A stretch of DNA of 64,000 nucleotides, taken from assembly GCF_001984715.1 (NCBI RefSeq), contig NZ_MSPR01000007.1, forward strand, positions 1 through 64,000, given 5' to 3'. The translations under genes were made by a program, and so were the position numbers. This stretch comes from Streptococcus azizii (lineage in GTDB: Bacteria > Bacillota > Bacilli > Lactobacillales > Streptococcaceae). The notes beneath the pieces were generated by a model that ran no database searches, was not told the origin of the DNA, and saw only the letters and a program-made list of their open reading frames with translations. Positions 9,405 through 19,064 of this stretch are shown here, piece after piece (position 1 is the first letter of the stretch; each line of letters begins with the position of its first letter).

Positions 9405-10625
9405 ATGAAATACCCAAATCTTTTAGAGCGCTTCCTTATCTACGTGAAGGAAAACACACGTTCAGACGAAAAGTCTACCACCACACCTAGTACCCAGAAT
9501 CAGGTAGCATTTGCCCAAAATATCCTACTTCCTGAAATGAAACGCATCGGGCTTCAAGATGTCCACTACCTGCCAAACGGATTTGCGGTCGGAACACTGC
9601 CCGCTAATGACCCAAGTCTGACTCGCAAGATTGGCTTTATTGCCCACATGGATACGGCTGACTTCAACGCTGAAGGTGTCAGCCCACAGATTATTGAAAA
9701 CTACGATGGCCAACCGATTGCCCTCGGCAGTTCTGGTTTTGAATTACATCCGAAAGATTTTCCACAACTGAATCATTACCATGGTCAAACCTTGATTACG
9801 ACAGACGGAACGACCTTGCTTGGTTCTGACGATAAGTCAGGTATCGCTGAAATTATGACAGCTATCGAATACCTCGTTGCTCATCCTGAACTCAAACATT
9901 GTGAAATCCGAGTCGGCTTTGGTCCTGATGAAGAGATTGGAGTCGGTGCAGATAAGTTTGATGTGGAAGATTTTGACGTAGACTTTGCCTATACGATGGA
10001 CGGAGGACCTCTTGGTGAACTCCAGTATGAAACATTTAGCGCTGCTGCTGCTAAAATTGACTTTATCGGACGCAATGTTCACCCAGGTTCTGCCAAGAAT
10101 CAAATGATCAATGCCTTCCAACTAGCGATTGATTTCCACAACGCCCTTCCAGAAACGGACCGTCCCGAAAAAACAGATGGGTATCAAGGTTTCTTCCATC
10201 TGATGGATATGGCAGGAAGTGTGGATCAGGCCTATAGCTCCTACATCATTCGTGACTTTGAGGAAGCTGATTTCCAAGCCCGCAAGCAGCTGATGTTAGA
10301 TATCGCAGCAAAGATGAACCAAGAGTTTGATACACCAAGGATTATCGTCAATCTTCACGATCAGTATTATAATATGAAGAAAATTATCGAAAAAGATATG
10401 ACCCCTATTACCATTGCAAAAAGTGTCATGGAAAACCTTGGGATTACGCCAATTATCGAACCAGTCCGTGGTGGGACAGACGGTTCTAAAATCTCCTTCA
10501 TGGGAATTCCTACGCCCAATATCTTTGCAGGTGGCGAAAATATGCACGGGCGCTTTGAATTTGTCAGCCTTGAAACCATGGAATCCGCTGTCGACGTTAT
10601 TCTAGGGATTGTTAGCCATCCATAA
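9405..10625 (+). CDS. pepT: Peptidase T (tripeptide aminopeptidase)
   Basis: A 406-residue cytosolic metallopeptidase of family M20B that removes N-terminal residues from tripeptides. Visible zinc and catalytic motifs are IAHMDTAD (H81, D83), [17 protein letters not shown] (general base Glu and ligand) and YTMDGG. A histidine lies in IRGGTDGS-like context near the C-terminus ([11 protein letters not shown]) and the end is [10 protein letters not shown]. Full family length. AAAGGAGG precedes the start. It probably forms an operon with the upstream phosphatase and supplies amino acids from peptides. Confidence 0.96.
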   Translation: MKYPNLLERFLIYVKENTRSDEKSTTTPSTQNQVAFAQNILLPEMKRIGLQDVHYLPNGFAVGTLPANDPSLTRKIGFIAHMDTADFNAEGVSPQIIENYDGQPIALGSSGFELHPKDFPQLNHYHGQTLITTDGTTLLGSDDKSGIAEIMTAIEYLVAHPELKHCEIRVGFGPDEEIGVGADKFDVEDFDVDFAYTMDGGPLGELQYETFSAAAAKIDFIGRNVHPGSAKNQMINAFQLAIDFHNALPETDRPEKTDGYQGFFHLMDMAGSVDQAYSSYIIRDFEEADFQARKQLMLDIAAKMNQEFDTPRIIVNLHDQYYNMKKIIEKDMTPITIAKSVMENLGITPIIEPVRGGTDGSKISFMGIPTPNIFAGGENMHGRFEFVSLETMESAVDVILGIVSHP

Positions 10626-10791
10626 GCAGCTAGCATGACACATCAGACATTATTACTTTGAGTGGCTGAATAAAATGCGAGCGACAATCCGTTTTACCCG
10701 AGTAAAGAAATGAAAAGCTAGTTTCGTCTTCATTTAGTATCAGATTTTTTCAACTTGCAACCAATAGTAGCCAAATGTAAACAAGACTTTC

Positions 10792-10820
10792 TTGAGGAAT
10801 GCCCTTCCTCTTGCTAAACT
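10792..10820 (+). promoter_or_regulatory. Promoter of the XRE regulator gene
   Basis: TTGAGG (10792-10797), 17-bp spacer, TAAACT (10815-10820) preceded by TGC. It would start transcription about 13 nt before the ribosome binding site. Confidence 0.5.
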
Positions 10821-10839
10821 CTACTCAGGAGGTGACACC

Positions 10840-11478
10840 ATGTTACTAAATGAAAAAATTCGTCTCATTCGGAGTATCCATCACTTATCACAGGAAGAAT
10901 TTGCTGAAATATTTGCTGTCAGTCGCCAATCTATCTCTAAATGGGAAAAGGGTAGCTCGATTCCTGATCTGCAATCTCTTATCAAAATTGCCGACTTTGC
11001 AGCTATCAGCTTGGATCAGCTGGTCAGAGAAGAAAATGACTTCCCGCCCCTGCAAACGACAAAGCCACCAGCAGCTGAAAACAAAAGCCTATCCATCCCT
11101 CATTTTTCTATCCAAAACTATCTCGGGAAAGTCTGCGATGTATCCTTAAATAGCATGTGGTATTCCGTTCTACGAAATATCAAAATCATCGGTTGCTATC
11201 AGGAGATGGTTTGCTTTGAAAAGAATCAGCGCTATGGCTACTTCAACCTCAATCGCTGTACCAGTATCCTCATCAAAAAAGAAGAAGCCTACACAGCCCA
11301 CCATCACATTTCCCTCGGAAAATGCAAGGCCTATACTAATATTGACCGTTTCTGGGGTGGTCACCACTACCTCTTTAGTCAAGTGGTAGCTGTAGATGAG
11401 ACTGGTATCAAACTTCAAACAGGGACCTTCACTACTAAGATTGACTTTAGCCATTTGGTCATTCTGATGATGAAATAG
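10840..11478 (+). CDS. XRE-family transcriptional regulator
   Basis: A 212-residue protein; start chosen after AGGAGGTGAC. The N-terminal 60 residues are a Cro/cI helix-turn-helix (LSQEEFAEIFAVSRQSISKWEKG, recognition helix within SRQSISKWE). The remaining 150 residues contain no domain I can name; they include HFSIQNYLGKVCDVSLNSMW and aromatic-rich segments, perhaps a ligand or sensory domain. Such proteins bind palindromic operators. It is single-gene, ending in a terminator at 11486-11511. Whether it acts on nearby genes such as mntE is unknown. Confidence 0.85.
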   Translation: MLLNEKIRLIRSIHHLSQEEFAEIFAVSRQSISKWEKGSSIPDLQSLIKIADFAAISLDQLVREENDFPPLQTTKPPAAENKSLSIPHFSIQNYLGKVCDVSLNSMWYSVLRNIKIIGCYQEMVCFEKNQRYGYFNLNRCTSILIKKEEAYTAHHHISLGKCKAYTNIDRFWGGHHYLFSQVVAVDETGIKLQTGTFTTKIDFSHLVILMMK

Positions 11479-11485
11479 TTTTTCC

Positions 11486-11511
11486 AAGCACTGATTCCAG
11501 TGCTTGTTTTT
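11486..11511 (+). terminator. Terminator of the XRE regulator gene
   Basis: AAGCACTG (11486-11493), loop ATTC, CAGTGCTT, then GTTTTT, 8 nt after the stop codon. Confidence 0.85.
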
Positions 11512-11513
11512 GG

Positions 11514-11923
11514 ATGACCTGTTGCAACAGTTCACAGAGCTTCTATGGTCACTTGCTAGTTTTTAGGTGACCAGTTGCAACAGTTCACAGAATTTCTATG
11601 GTCACTTTCTAGTTTTTAGGTGACCTGTTGCAACAGTTCACAGAATTTCTAGGGTCACTTTCTGGTTTTTAGGTGACCAGTTAAATCAGTTCAACGAGCT
11701 TCTGTGGTTACTTGCTAATTTTTGGATAATCAGTTGAATCAGTTCACAGAACTTCTATGGTCACTTGCGCATTTTTAAATAATCAGTTGCAACAGTTCAC
11801 AGAATTTCTATGGTCACTTTCTAGTTTTTAGGTGACCAGTTGAATCAGTTCACAGAACTTCTATGGTCACTTTCTGGTTTTTAGGTGACCAGTTGCAACA
11901 GTTCACAGAACTGTTGCAATCCC
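11514..11923. repeat. Tandem hairpin array, eight 53-bp units (family A)
   Basis: The CAGTTCAC core recurs at 11528, 11581, 11634, 11687, 11740, 11793, 11846 and 11899, exactly 53 bp apart, although copies differ in sequence. Unit layout: outer arm GGTGACC, AGTT, inner arm GCAACAGTTC, loop ACA, inner arm, CTAT, outer arm GGTCAC, then spacer TTTCTAGTTTTTA. The last copy closes as a perfect palindrome around ACA (11892-11918). The following CCCCTGACTATTTCTATC also follows other repeats in this window. Confidence 0.9.
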
Positions 11924-11939
11924 CTGACTATTTCTATCC

Positions 11940-11968
11940 TTGAAAATTCTTCCTCCTTCTGCTACAAT
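11940..11968 (+). promoter_or_regulatory. Promoter of the MntE-like exporter gene
   Basis: TTGAAA (11940-11945), 17-bp spacer, TACAAT (11963-11968). Its -35 begins immediately after the conserved right flank of the repeat array. Confidence 0.7.
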
Positions 11969-11988
11969 ATAGCGAAAAGGGGAGGATT

Positions 11989-13185
11989 ATGAATCAACAA
12001 GCATACAATTTAAAACTGGCCGAGCGTGGTGCTATCTTATCCATTATCGCCTATGTCGTCTTATCGGGTATAAAGCTGGCTACAGGCTCCCTCTTTCACT
12101 CGGATGCTCTAACAGCAGATGCCTTTAACAATATTTCAGACATTATCAGCAACATTGCAGTATTGATTGGGCTGAGGATGGCGCAAAAACCTGCAGACAC
12201 TGACCATAAATTCGGTCACTGGAAGATGGAGGACCTAGCGAGCCTCATTACCTCATTCATCATGTTTGTCGTTGGATTTCAGGTTCTTCATAGTACCATC
12301 CAAAAACTCTTCAGTAAGGAAGTCGTTGAGATTGATATGATGGGAGCAACCATCGGAATCCTCTCTGCCTTTGTCATGTTTGTCGTCTATCTCTACAATA
12401 AACGTCTAGCAAAAAAGGTTCGTTCCAAGGCCTTAGAGGCAACTGCAAAGGACAATCTCTCTGATGCGATGACCTCAATCGGAACATCCATCGCTGTCTT
12501 TGCTGCTGCCTTTCAATTTCCAATTATTGATAAAATCGCAGCCATTATCATCACCTTCTTCATCTTAAAAACAGCCTATGATATTTTTATGGAAAGTTTC
12601 TTCACCCTATCAGATGGCTTTGACGAAGAACTGCTCCACAAGTACGAAACAGACATCCTGACCTTACCCAAGATTAGCGCTGTCAAGTCCCAGCGTGGTA
12701 GGACCTACGGAGCCAATATCTACCTTGATATTGTCCTTGAAATGAATCCCGACCTATCTGTCTATGAAAGTCATGAGGTGACAGAGCAAGTCGAGCAACT
12801 CCTTATTGGAAAGCATGGAGTCTTTGATGTTGATATCCATGTTGAGCCAGCCGCAATCCCTCACGATGAAATGTATGAACATGTCTTTGATAAACTCTAC
12901 CGTCTTGAAGCTGAAATCCAAGCCCACGAAAAGGGCTACCAAGAGTTAATTGAGGAGAATTACCTACTGATTGATGAAAATGGGCAGTATCTAAACAAGG
13001 AACAGATGTTGCAATCTCATCCCGTGCAGTCCACCTATTTGACAAATTTTAAAATGGTCTCTGTCAGCCAGAAATCAAAACTTGTCACTTTTGAAATGGG
13101 AGATAAGATGCACACCTCTCTCTGGCGCCGCCACGAAGTATGGCGGGTCGTCTTTCATCAGATAACACCAAAAAAGCTGGGCTAG
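11989..13185 (+). CDS. mntE: Cation diffusion facilitator, probable manganese exporter
   Basis: A 398-residue CDF transporter with six membrane helices and a long C-terminal cytoplasmic metal-sensing domain. The transport site shows D44xxxN48 in helix 2 (TADAFNNISD) and D155xxxD159 in helix 5 (KDNLSDAM). In zinc CDFs the helix-5 site is HxxxD; the N/D/D/D set is the pattern of streptococcal MntE. It should exchange cytosolic Mn2+ for protons and protect against Mn excess. The start follows GGGGAGG. The extended C-terminus (about 100 residues beyond the basic fold) is normal for MntE. A strong terminator overlaps its stop. Confidence 0.8.
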   Translation: MNQQAYNLKLAERGAILSIIAYVVLSGIKLATGSLFHSDALTADAFNNISDIISNIAVLIGLRMAQKPADTDHKFGHWKMEDLASLITSFIMFVVGFQVLHSTIQKLFSKEVVEIDMMGATIGILSAFVMFVVYLYNKRLAKKVRSKALEATAKDNLSDAMTSIGTSIAVFAAAFQFPIIDKIAAIIITFFILKTAYDIFMESFFTLSDGFDEELLHKYETDILTLPKISAVKSQRGRTYGANIYLDIVLEMNPDLSVYESHEVTEQVEQLLIGKHGVFDVDIHVEPAAIPHDEMYEHVFDKLYRLEAEIQAHEKGYQELIEENYLLIDENGQYLNKEQMLQSHPVQSTYLTNFKMVSVSQKSKLVTFEMGDKMHTSLWRRHEVWRVVFHQITPKKLG

Positions 13186-13212
13186 TCATTATCCACTAGC
13201 CACAGCTTTTTC
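13171..13212 (+). terminator. Terminator of mntE
   Basis: AAAAAGCTGGGCTAG pairs imperfectly with CTAGCCACAGCTTTTT across the stop codon, ending in a T run. Confidence 0.8.
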
Positions 13213-13348
13213 TGTCTGGAAATCGAGCTTGGGTGCAATACTGTATATTTGCCAAACTCTAATATCGTTACATAATATAGACATTCGGTTTATACCTAGC
13301 GTCAAAAGTATAGTATGTCTTTGAAGGAGAAACTAGGAGTTTACCTTA

Positions 13349-13450
13349 TACTCAATAAAAATCAAAAGTAGACTAGGAAACGAAGGCGAAGGTAGAACTA
13401 GCGTTCACCGAGACAAGGTGACAACGTATCCTTTTGATTTTTAAAGAGTA
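13349..13450. repeat. RUP-like element, 102 bp
   Basis: Ends TACTCAATAAAAATCAAAAG and (reverse complement) TACTCTTTAAAAATCAAAAG form 20-bp imperfect terminal repeats. The interior has GACTAGGAAAC and a TTCACC...GGTGA hairpin. It matches the plan of pneumococcal RUP MITEs (TACTCAATGAAAATCAAA ends, insertion at TA). It is almost identical to the copy at 25922-26023. It has no coding capacity. Confidence 0.85.
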
Positions 13451-13500
13451 TTAGCAAATATCCCTTACTTCTTCGGCATATTTCCTTTGAAATAAGAGGA

Positions 13501-13536
13501 AACTATTGAGAAAAGTCGTGACTTTTCTCAATAGTT
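13501..13536. repeat. 16-bp-arm hairpin downstream of mtlD
   Basis: AACTATTGAGAAAAGT and its exact complement flank CGTG. It lies 12 nt past the mtlD stop but lacks a U run on the leftward transcript, so it may act as a stabilising or weak terminating hairpin. A related GATTGAGAAAAGT...ACTTTTC module occurs near 28611. Confidence 0.6.
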
Positions 13537-13548
13537 CCAATTAGAGTA

Positions 13549-14694
13549 TTATTTCTCTTCAATCGCTGCGATAAGTTCCGCAACAAGGACCTGATCACTC
13601 ACACCTGTTACCTTTTCTATGACACTAGCGAGCGGTTCTTGAGCCTGCATCTCTTGTAATTCAACCGATTGAGCATCTGTTTCATCCTCATACTCAAAAA
13701 TATAATGCACCGTTTGGAGGAGAGCATCGTAGGATAAACCACGCTCCCGTAATTCACGGATTGGACGGATAAAGCGTTCATCATAACCCAGTTTTCTAAT
13801 AGGTGTACGGGCTACACGGGCCACATCATCAACAATAAATGGATTTTCAAATCGGCTAATGATAATGTTATGATAGTCTTTCAGTGCTTCTTCCTCAAAG
13901 CCCCATTTAGCCATAAGAAGGCTACGAATTTCAGCCAAGACCGCTTCCACTTTGGTCTTAACTATTGGCATTTTAAGAGCTTCTAAAATGGTCTGCGCTC
14001 CAAAGTATGCCCCCGTATAGGCTGATGTGGCATGACCTGAGTTGACCGAGAATAATTTCCGTTCGATAAAGGGTTCAAGATCAGCTTCATAATGGACTTT
14101 TGCCAGCTTCAACTCAGGATTTTTCATGGCCTGACTTTCCACGACCCACTCATTGAAAGGCTCTACCACAACAAACAGAGGATCCTCATGACTTTGAGCA
14201 GGGACAATACGATCTACTGCAGCATTAGGAAAACCGATATGTGCTTCTGCAAAGGCAGTTCCTGCTTCAGACAAGTGTTTTTTCACTTCTTCATGGAGGA
14301 AGCTAGAACCACCAATCATGTTTTCGCAGGCCAAAATATCGAGTGCCTGCTGATTGTCTGCTTGCTGACGTGCCTCAATCCCTTGTGCTATTAGGCTTGC
14401 AATAAAGGGTAGGATATTCGGTCCAATAGCTGTGGTCACCAAATCTGCCTCAGCAATCGCCGCCACGACTTCCTCGGGATGGGTACTGTTGTTAATCCCT
14501 CGCACACCTGATATGATGATGTGGCGCTGTCCTTCCTCTGCAATCTCGATCTCATAGCTACCACGCTCATTCAGCGCATCAATAATCTGCGCGTTCACAT
14601 CAACAAAGGTAATCTCAAAGCCATTTTCAAATAAAATTTCACCGATAAAACCTCGACCGATATTTCCTGCACCAAAGTGGACTGCTTTTTTCAT
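13549..14694 (-). CDS. mtlD: Mannitol-1-phosphate 5-dehydrogenase
   Basis: A 381-residue cytosolic enzyme that oxidises mannitol 1-phosphate to fructose 6-phosphate with NAD+. The start [18 protein letters not shown] gives the N-terminal Rossmann GxGxxGxGF motif; an upstream in-frame ATG at 14721 overlaps mtlF and is less likely. Catalytic-region motifs NAAVDRIVP and [10 protein letters not shown] (Lys and Asn-Gly-His) are typical of MtlD. It is the last gene of the leftward operon mtlA-mtlR-mtlF-mtlD, 16 nt after mtlF. Confidence 0.97.
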   Translation of the reverse strand: MKKAVHFGAGNIGRGFIGEILFENGFEITFVDVNAQIIDALNERGSYEIEIAEEGQRHIIISGVRGINNSTHPEEVVAAIAEADLVTTAIGPNILPFIASLIAQGIEARQQADNQQALDILACENMIGGSSFLHEEVKKHLSEAGTAFAEAHIGFPNAAVDRIVPAQSHEDPLFVVVEPFNEWVVESQAMKNPELKLAKVHYEADLEPFIERKLFSVNSGHATSAYTGAYFGAQTILEALKMPIVKTKVEAVLAEIRSLLMAKWGFEEEALKDYHNIIISRFENPFIVDDVARVARTPIRKLGYDERFIRPIRELRERGLSYDALLQTVHYIFEYEDETDAQSVELQEMQAQEPLASVIEKVTGVSDQVLVAELIAAIEEK

Positions 14695-14710
14695 CTTCCT
14701 ACCTTCCTCC

Positions 14711-15148
14711 CTATTCAACACTATTTAAAAGAGCGATTACTTCTTCTTTTGAGGTGGCATCCGCCAGTTTGACCACATTGTCTACGTCTGCGCAAAAGAT
14801 GGAGATTTTCTGAATAATGTCCAAATGCTCATCGCCAAGACCGGCAATTCCAAAAAGGACCGTCGCAATTTTCGGATCAGCCTCTGTTCCAAAATTCACC
14901 CCAGCTGGGACTTGAACAAGACTTATCCCTGATGAAAGAACCTCTTTTTTAGCTGCCTCTGTCCCATGAGGAATAGCAATAAAGTTCCCCATATAGACGG
15001 ATAATTCCTCATTGCGTTCAATCATCGCCTGGATATAGGCTTCCGTGACATGGCCTGCATCTACTAATTGACGACCGCAAAAGCGGATCGCTTCTTCTTT
15101 TGTCGCAAATGCTTGCTTTAATTGAATCAATTCTTGTTGAAGTTTCAT
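14711..15148 (-). CDS. mtlF: Mannitol-specific PTS enzyme IIA
   Basis: A 145-residue soluble EIIA of the fructose/mannitol type. H61 in [10 protein letters not shown] is the phosphorylation site, receiving phosphate from HPr and passing it to the EIIB cysteine of MtlA. It starts 1 nt after the mtlR stop, indicating translational coupling. In Gram-positives EIIA is encoded separately, as here, rather than fused to MtlA. Confidence 0.96.
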   Translation of the reverse strand: MKLQQELIQLKQAFATKEEAIRFCGRQLVDAGHVTEAYIQAMIERNEELSVYMGNFIAIPHGTEAAKKEVLSSGISLVQVPAGVNFGTEADPKIATVLFGIAGLGDEHLDIIQKISIFCADVDNVVKLADATSKEEVIALLNSVE

Positions 15149-15149
15149 G

Positions 15150-17102
15150 TTAATTCTCCCATTGTTTCATTTTTTCATTGAAGATTGTATTCAGGAGCTG
15201 GTAGATAATCTCCTGATTTCCTGTACGATAAATTTCTGTATAGAGATTGTTTTCAATAATCGATTGGCTGATGGCTGTCATCAGTTCACGAACTTCTTCC
15301 TGCTCGCCTAGCTTGGTCAACATGACCAAGATCCGCTGAACGGTTTCAGGTTGATTGTTCATTGACAAGGCTGTGACTGGCTGATGCAGGGCGACGATTT
15401 GAAATTGACTCTGGCTCACCTGGCTAGATTGGGTATGAATCAGCGCTAAATTGGTATTCGGAATGGCGAGCGGACTCATCTCAAAGCGTGAAATCAACTT
15501 TTTTGCCAAATAATGCTTATCCTTCACAAAGGAAAGTTGCTCAACAATCTGAAGCACGGTTTCTTCAAAGGTAGCCCGATTCTCTAAATGATAGAGTGAA
15601 AAATGCTCTAATAATTGGCTGCTCCCTTTCAAATAAGCCTGTAAGTCGTAATGCTTAGCCACCACGATATCCTCACGGACCGCCACTGTCCGATGCTCCT
15701 GAATCGCCTGCAGTCGTTCCTGTAGTTCCAAAATTTCCTTGGTATTGGGAAAGGTCGAAATGACATCAATGTCCATCTGCGGAATCGGCTTAGTCGCAAG
15801 GCAATAATCATACTGCTCAAGGTTTAGTTGGGCAAGTTGAGTGGTGCTTTGCACGTCCATCCATCCGACAAAAGGTGCAACACTTTTTATCTTAGACACA
15901 AGGACACTGGTCGGCAAAGGACGCTCATCTGTCACTAGCAGCATCCGAATCGGATAAATATCCGGACTGCGCCTAAGACTGGAAGCAAAGTGGAGCGTCA
16001 CCAATTCATATTCGTATTCATTATGGATATAGCTCGGGAAAAGATCCCGCATGACTAGGCTCACAAGACTGTGCAAAAATGGATTTTTCTGGGTTGCCAG
16101 ATAGGCCACATTCGTCGTTGTCCGATCTGGAAAAAGAACTGGTACTGCCAAACTCAAGCGAATATGGTGAAAGAGCAAGGGAAAGAGTATCTTATCTTTC
16201 ACAAAGTCAATCTTGGTAAAGCGTGAAATGCTATCAACTAATTGGGAAATACTGTAATAAAAGCCAGTATCAAAACTCTCGCTAAACAAGGGGACTTCTT
16301 GTCGCTTGATAATGACCTCATCTAAAACCATCGCAAAGTAGATGATTTCTTGAATATTGTAAAATTGCTTGCTTTCCTTGGCTAAATCTGTAAAGACTTT
16401 TTGTGCAAAGTCCAGGGCTGCTTTAGAGACATTGACCTGTTGGGTCAACTCTCCTTGATTGTCTGCCAGCCCCAGCAACATCATCAAAAATTCCTTGAGC
16501 TTGGGATCTATCTCTCCCAGTACAGTTTGATAGCGCTCAAAAACCCTGCGTGCCTGTCGCATCTTGTCGACCTGTAAAATCGGAAAATCATTATAGTTAT
16601 CCGACCAAAAATCTTGGATTGAAATGGCATTGGCCAATAAGATAGCTAACAAGCGTCGCTTTTGACTGTTTGAACTTTCTACGCGGTAACCCCGTTGGCG
16701 TATCAGCTGTAAGCCAAAGACGGTAAGACAGCGCTCTATTTCTGCAATATCCTGAATGATGGTAACATTTGACACTAAAAAGCGCTCTTGAAATTGCTCA
16801 TTGGTCACCACTTCTTGACTGGTTAGTAATTGGTAAGTCATCAAGGTCTGACGTTGACTTGGAGTATAGACCGTCTCTGCCTGATAGTCACCCAAGGCAG
16901 AAAAATTACCCGACAGGTAGTATTTCTTACCATCCTTAATCAGTTGAATATTTTCTTTGGAAAGGCTCTCAGTCAAGTCTGATAAGGTTCGGTAGACTGT
17001 CCGTGACGAGACCTGGAGAATGCCTGTCATTTCCTTTAAGGAAAGCTTTCCTACTTGGAGGAAAGCTTTCATCAGTTGTTCTTCTCGTTTGGTTAGTAAC
17101 AT
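15150..17102 (-). CDS. mtlR: Mannitol operon transcriptional activator (PRD/EIIB/EIIA type)
   Basis: A 650-residue BglG/MtlR-type activator. Visible parts: an N-terminal helix-turn-helix ([21 protein letters not shown]), a second HTH region, two PRD domains (about 190-400), a Gat-like EIIB domain (about 405-490) and a C-terminal EIIA-like domain with [14 protein letters not shown]. Phosphorylation by the PTS tunes activity; unphosphorylated EIIA/EIIB domains signal mannitol uptake. It lies between mtlA and mtlF in the operon it should control, and a matching operator lies upstream of mtlA. Family length. Confidence 0.93.
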   Translation of the reverse strand: MLLTKREEQLMKAFLQVGKLSLKEMTGILQVSSRTVYRTLSDLTESLSKENIQLIKDGKKYYLSGNFSALGDYQAETVYTPSQRQTLMTYQLLTSQEVVTNEQFQERFLVSNVTIIQDIAEIERCLTVFGLQLIRQRGYRVESSNSQKRRLLAILLANAISIQDFWSDNYNDFPILQVDKMRQARRVFERYQTVLGEIDPKLKEFLMMLLGLADNQGELTQQVNVSKAALDFAQKVFTDLAKESKQFYNIQEIIYFAMVLDEVIIKRQEVPLFSESFDTGFYYSISQLVDSISRFTKIDFVKDKILFPLLFHHIRLSLAVPVLFPDRTTTNVAYLATQKNPFLHSLVSLVMRDLFPSYIHNEYEYELVTLHFASSLRRSPDIYPIRMLLVTDERPLPTSVLVSKIKSVAPFVGWMDVQSTTQLAQLNLEQYDYCLATKPIPQMDIDVISTFPNTKEILELQERLQAIQEHRTVAVREDIVVAKHYDLQAYLKGSSQLLEHFSLYHLENRATFEETVLQIVEQLSFVKDKHYLAKKLISRFEMSPLAIPNTNLALIHTQSSQVSQSQFQIVALHQPVTALSMNNQPETVQRILVMLTKLGEQEEVRELMTAISQSIIENNLYTEIYRTGNQEIIYQLLNTIFNEKMKQWEN

Positions 17103-17169
17103 ACTTTCATTATACTATAGTTGCTGTAAATTGTCTGTTGATTTTTGACGAGTATGAGATGACCCTTCC

Positions 17170-18930
17170 TTACTGGAGGATTCTTGCCACTATCCTATCA
17201 TATTGCGGCGTTGTCACAAGACTATCAACAACGACAAACTTCGCATGCGGTGCGTTTGCTTGGATTATCTCCTGCTGATTAGGAGTTAGCACTATCAAAC
17301 TGGTCTGTGCATCGTACTCAGATAGACTTTCATAAGGTAGGCTAATAACGGGTAGCTTGATTCCCTTATTTTTAAAGACTGCATTCAAGGTAGCTTGCCC
17401 CATTGTTGCTGATCCTTGAGCCTCTCCGTATGCAAAAATGACGGTTTCTAAATCCTGCAAATCTGGTATCCTATCCTCACTTGCCTCTACTTGATCTACA
17501 GGCTCTGTATCTACTTGACTCGTCAACTGAGCGATGATTTCATCATATTTTGGTGAGGTGAGGAAATTATCTACTGCTACATGGATAGCACGAGGGGTGC
17601 GTTGTGCTGCACGATTAGCCAGTTCCTCCTGCGTGATAATGAGCGTATGATCTGTATCTTGAAGATTGGCGATTGCTTTATTTGTCACCGGAATATTCAA
17701 GCCTGCTTTTTTGACCTTGTCACGGAGTAAGGAGGCTCCCATAGCAGAACTTCCCATACCTGCATCACAAGCAAAGATGATTTGGTGGACATTCTCTAGT
17801 GTTACCTCCCTTGACACAGCTCCCTGCACCTGACCTTTTGCAACAGCTTTTGCAGCTTTCGTAACTGCTTGTGCAGATTCAAGAGAAGCCCCTTCTGATT
17901 TGTCGGCCTTCAAGATAATGGAGGCGACAAGGAAGGAAGCGACTGCTCCTGCCAGTACCCCGCCCCAAACAGCCAAAAGATTGGCAAAATAATTTCCTTC
18001 TTTCGGTACAAGACCAGTAATCGCAATGATTGATCCTGGTGAAGAAGCCCCTACAAGCCCTGCATTCAAGAGTTGGAAGGTAAAGGTTCCAGAAACACCG
18101 CCTGCAATCGCAGCTAGAAAGAGGGCTGGTTTCATCATCACGTATGGGAAGTAGATTTCATGGATACCTCCGAAGAAGTGGATAATCATCGCCCCCCATG
18201 AAGAAGATTTGGCAGAACCCTTGCCAAATAGAGCGTAGGCAAATAGGATTCCTAAACCAGGTCCAGGGTTTGCTTCCAAGAGGAAGAGGACCGATTTTCC
18301 GACTTTTAATACCTGCTCTGTTCCCAGCGGGGTAAAAATACCGTGGTTCAGTGCATTGTTCAAGAACAAGACTTTTGCTGGCTCAATGATGATGTTCGCA
18401 AGCGGTAAGAGCTTCATATCTACAATCGCCTGCACCCCATCTCCGATGGCGCTTGTCATGCTTGATACAAGGGGACCTACCACCTTAAAGCTAATCAACA
18501 TAAACGCAAATCCGATGAGACCAGCAGAGAAGTTATTGACTAACATTTCAAATCCTGGGCGAATCTTGTCTTGGAAGGCTTGGTCAAATTTCTTGATAAT
18601 CCAAGCTCCAAATGGACCAACGAGCATGGCACCGATAAACATTGGGACCTCTGAACCCGCTATAACCCCCATGGTCAAGATAGCTCCGACAACACCACCG
18701 CGTTGCCCGTAGACATTGTAACCGCCTGTGTAGCCGATTAAGAGTGGCAATAAATAGGTAATCATCGGGCTAACAATGGTTGCAAAGGTTTCATTTGGTA
18801 GCCACCCTGTCTCAATAAAGAGTGAGGTTAAGACCCCCCAGGCAATAAATGCCCCGATATTGGGCATGACCATATTGGATAAGGTTGTTCCCAGTTTTTG
18901 AATCCGAACTTTTAATGAAGACTGTTCCAT
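17170..18930 (-). CDS. mtlA: Mannitol PTS enzyme IICB with a second, degenerate EIIB-like domain
   Basis: A 586-residue membrane transporter; the start MEQSSLKV follows AGGAGGAG. Residues 1-340 form the EIIC channel (PNIGAFIAWG; GGIHEIYFPYVMM with the substrate motif). An EIIB domain follows with the phosphorylatable C388 in FACDAGMGSS. A second EIIB-like domain (about 490-586) has FAYGEAQGSATMG, where Tyr501 replaces the cysteine; its end (TTPQYDRI) mirrors the first domain's TSPKYDEI. So one functional and one inactive copy are present. First gene of the mannitol operon, with MtlR-type and -10 sites upstream. Confidence 0.95.
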   Translation of the reverse strand: MEQSSLKVRIQKLGTTLSNMVMPNIGAFIAWGVLTSLFIETGWLPNETFATIVSPMITYLLPLLIGYTGGYNVYGQRGGVVGAILTMGVIAGSEVPMFIGAMLVGPFGAWIIKKFDQAFQDKIRPGFEMLVNNFSAGLIGFAFMLISFKVVGPLVSSMTSAIGDGVQAIVDMKLLPLANIIIEPAKVLFLNNALNHGIFTPLGTEQVLKVGKSVLFLLEANPGPGLGILFAYALFGKGSAKSSSWGAMIIHFFGGIHEIYFPYVMMKPALFLAAIAGGVSGTFTFQLLNAGLVGASSPGSIIAITGLVPKEGNYFANLLAVWGGVLAGAVASFLVASIILKADKSEGASLESAQAVTKAAKAVAKGQVQGAVSREVTLENVHQIIFACDAGMGSSAMGASLLRDKVKKAGLNIPVTNKAIANLQDTDHTLIITQEELANRAAQRTPRAIHVAVDNFLTSPKYDEIIAQLTSQVDTEPVDQVEASEDRIPDLQDLETVIFAYGEAQGSATMGQATLNAVFKNKGIKLPVISLPYESLSEYDAQTSLIVLTPNQQEIIQANAPHAKFVVVDSLVTTPQYDRIVARILQ

Positions 18931-18958
18931 CTTTCTCCTCCTACATTTTTCTACTCTT

Positions 18959-19016
18959 ATTATACAAGCTCTCCCGGCAGAAAAAAACTCAAATCTTGGC
19001 ACAAAAATTTTGACAA
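18959..19016 (-). promoter_or_regulatory. mtl promoter: -10 and MtlR-type operator
   Basis: The -10 is TATAAT (18959-18964); there is no good -35. At 18996-19016 an imperfect inverted repeat reads, on the mtl strand, TTGTCA...TGTGCCAA, resembling the MtlR box TTGNCACA-N4-TGTGNCAA. A poor -35 with an upstream activator site fits MtlR activation. Confidence 0.65.
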
Positions 19017-19030
19017 AAGAGAAATAGAAG

Positions 19031-19059
19031 AAAAAAGACGAGGAACACTCTCGCCTTTT
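19031..19059 (-). terminator. Terminator of the amino-acid ABC operon
   Basis: On the leftward strand AAGGCGAG pairs (7/8) with CTCGTCTT, followed by TTTT, just after the substrate-binding protein stop. Confidence 0.7.
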
Positions 19060-19064
19060 AGTTA

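Noticed and set aside
13501..13536. Classical terminator of mtlD
   Set aside because: The stem is strong but there is no U run on the leftward strand; listed as a hairpin repeat instead.
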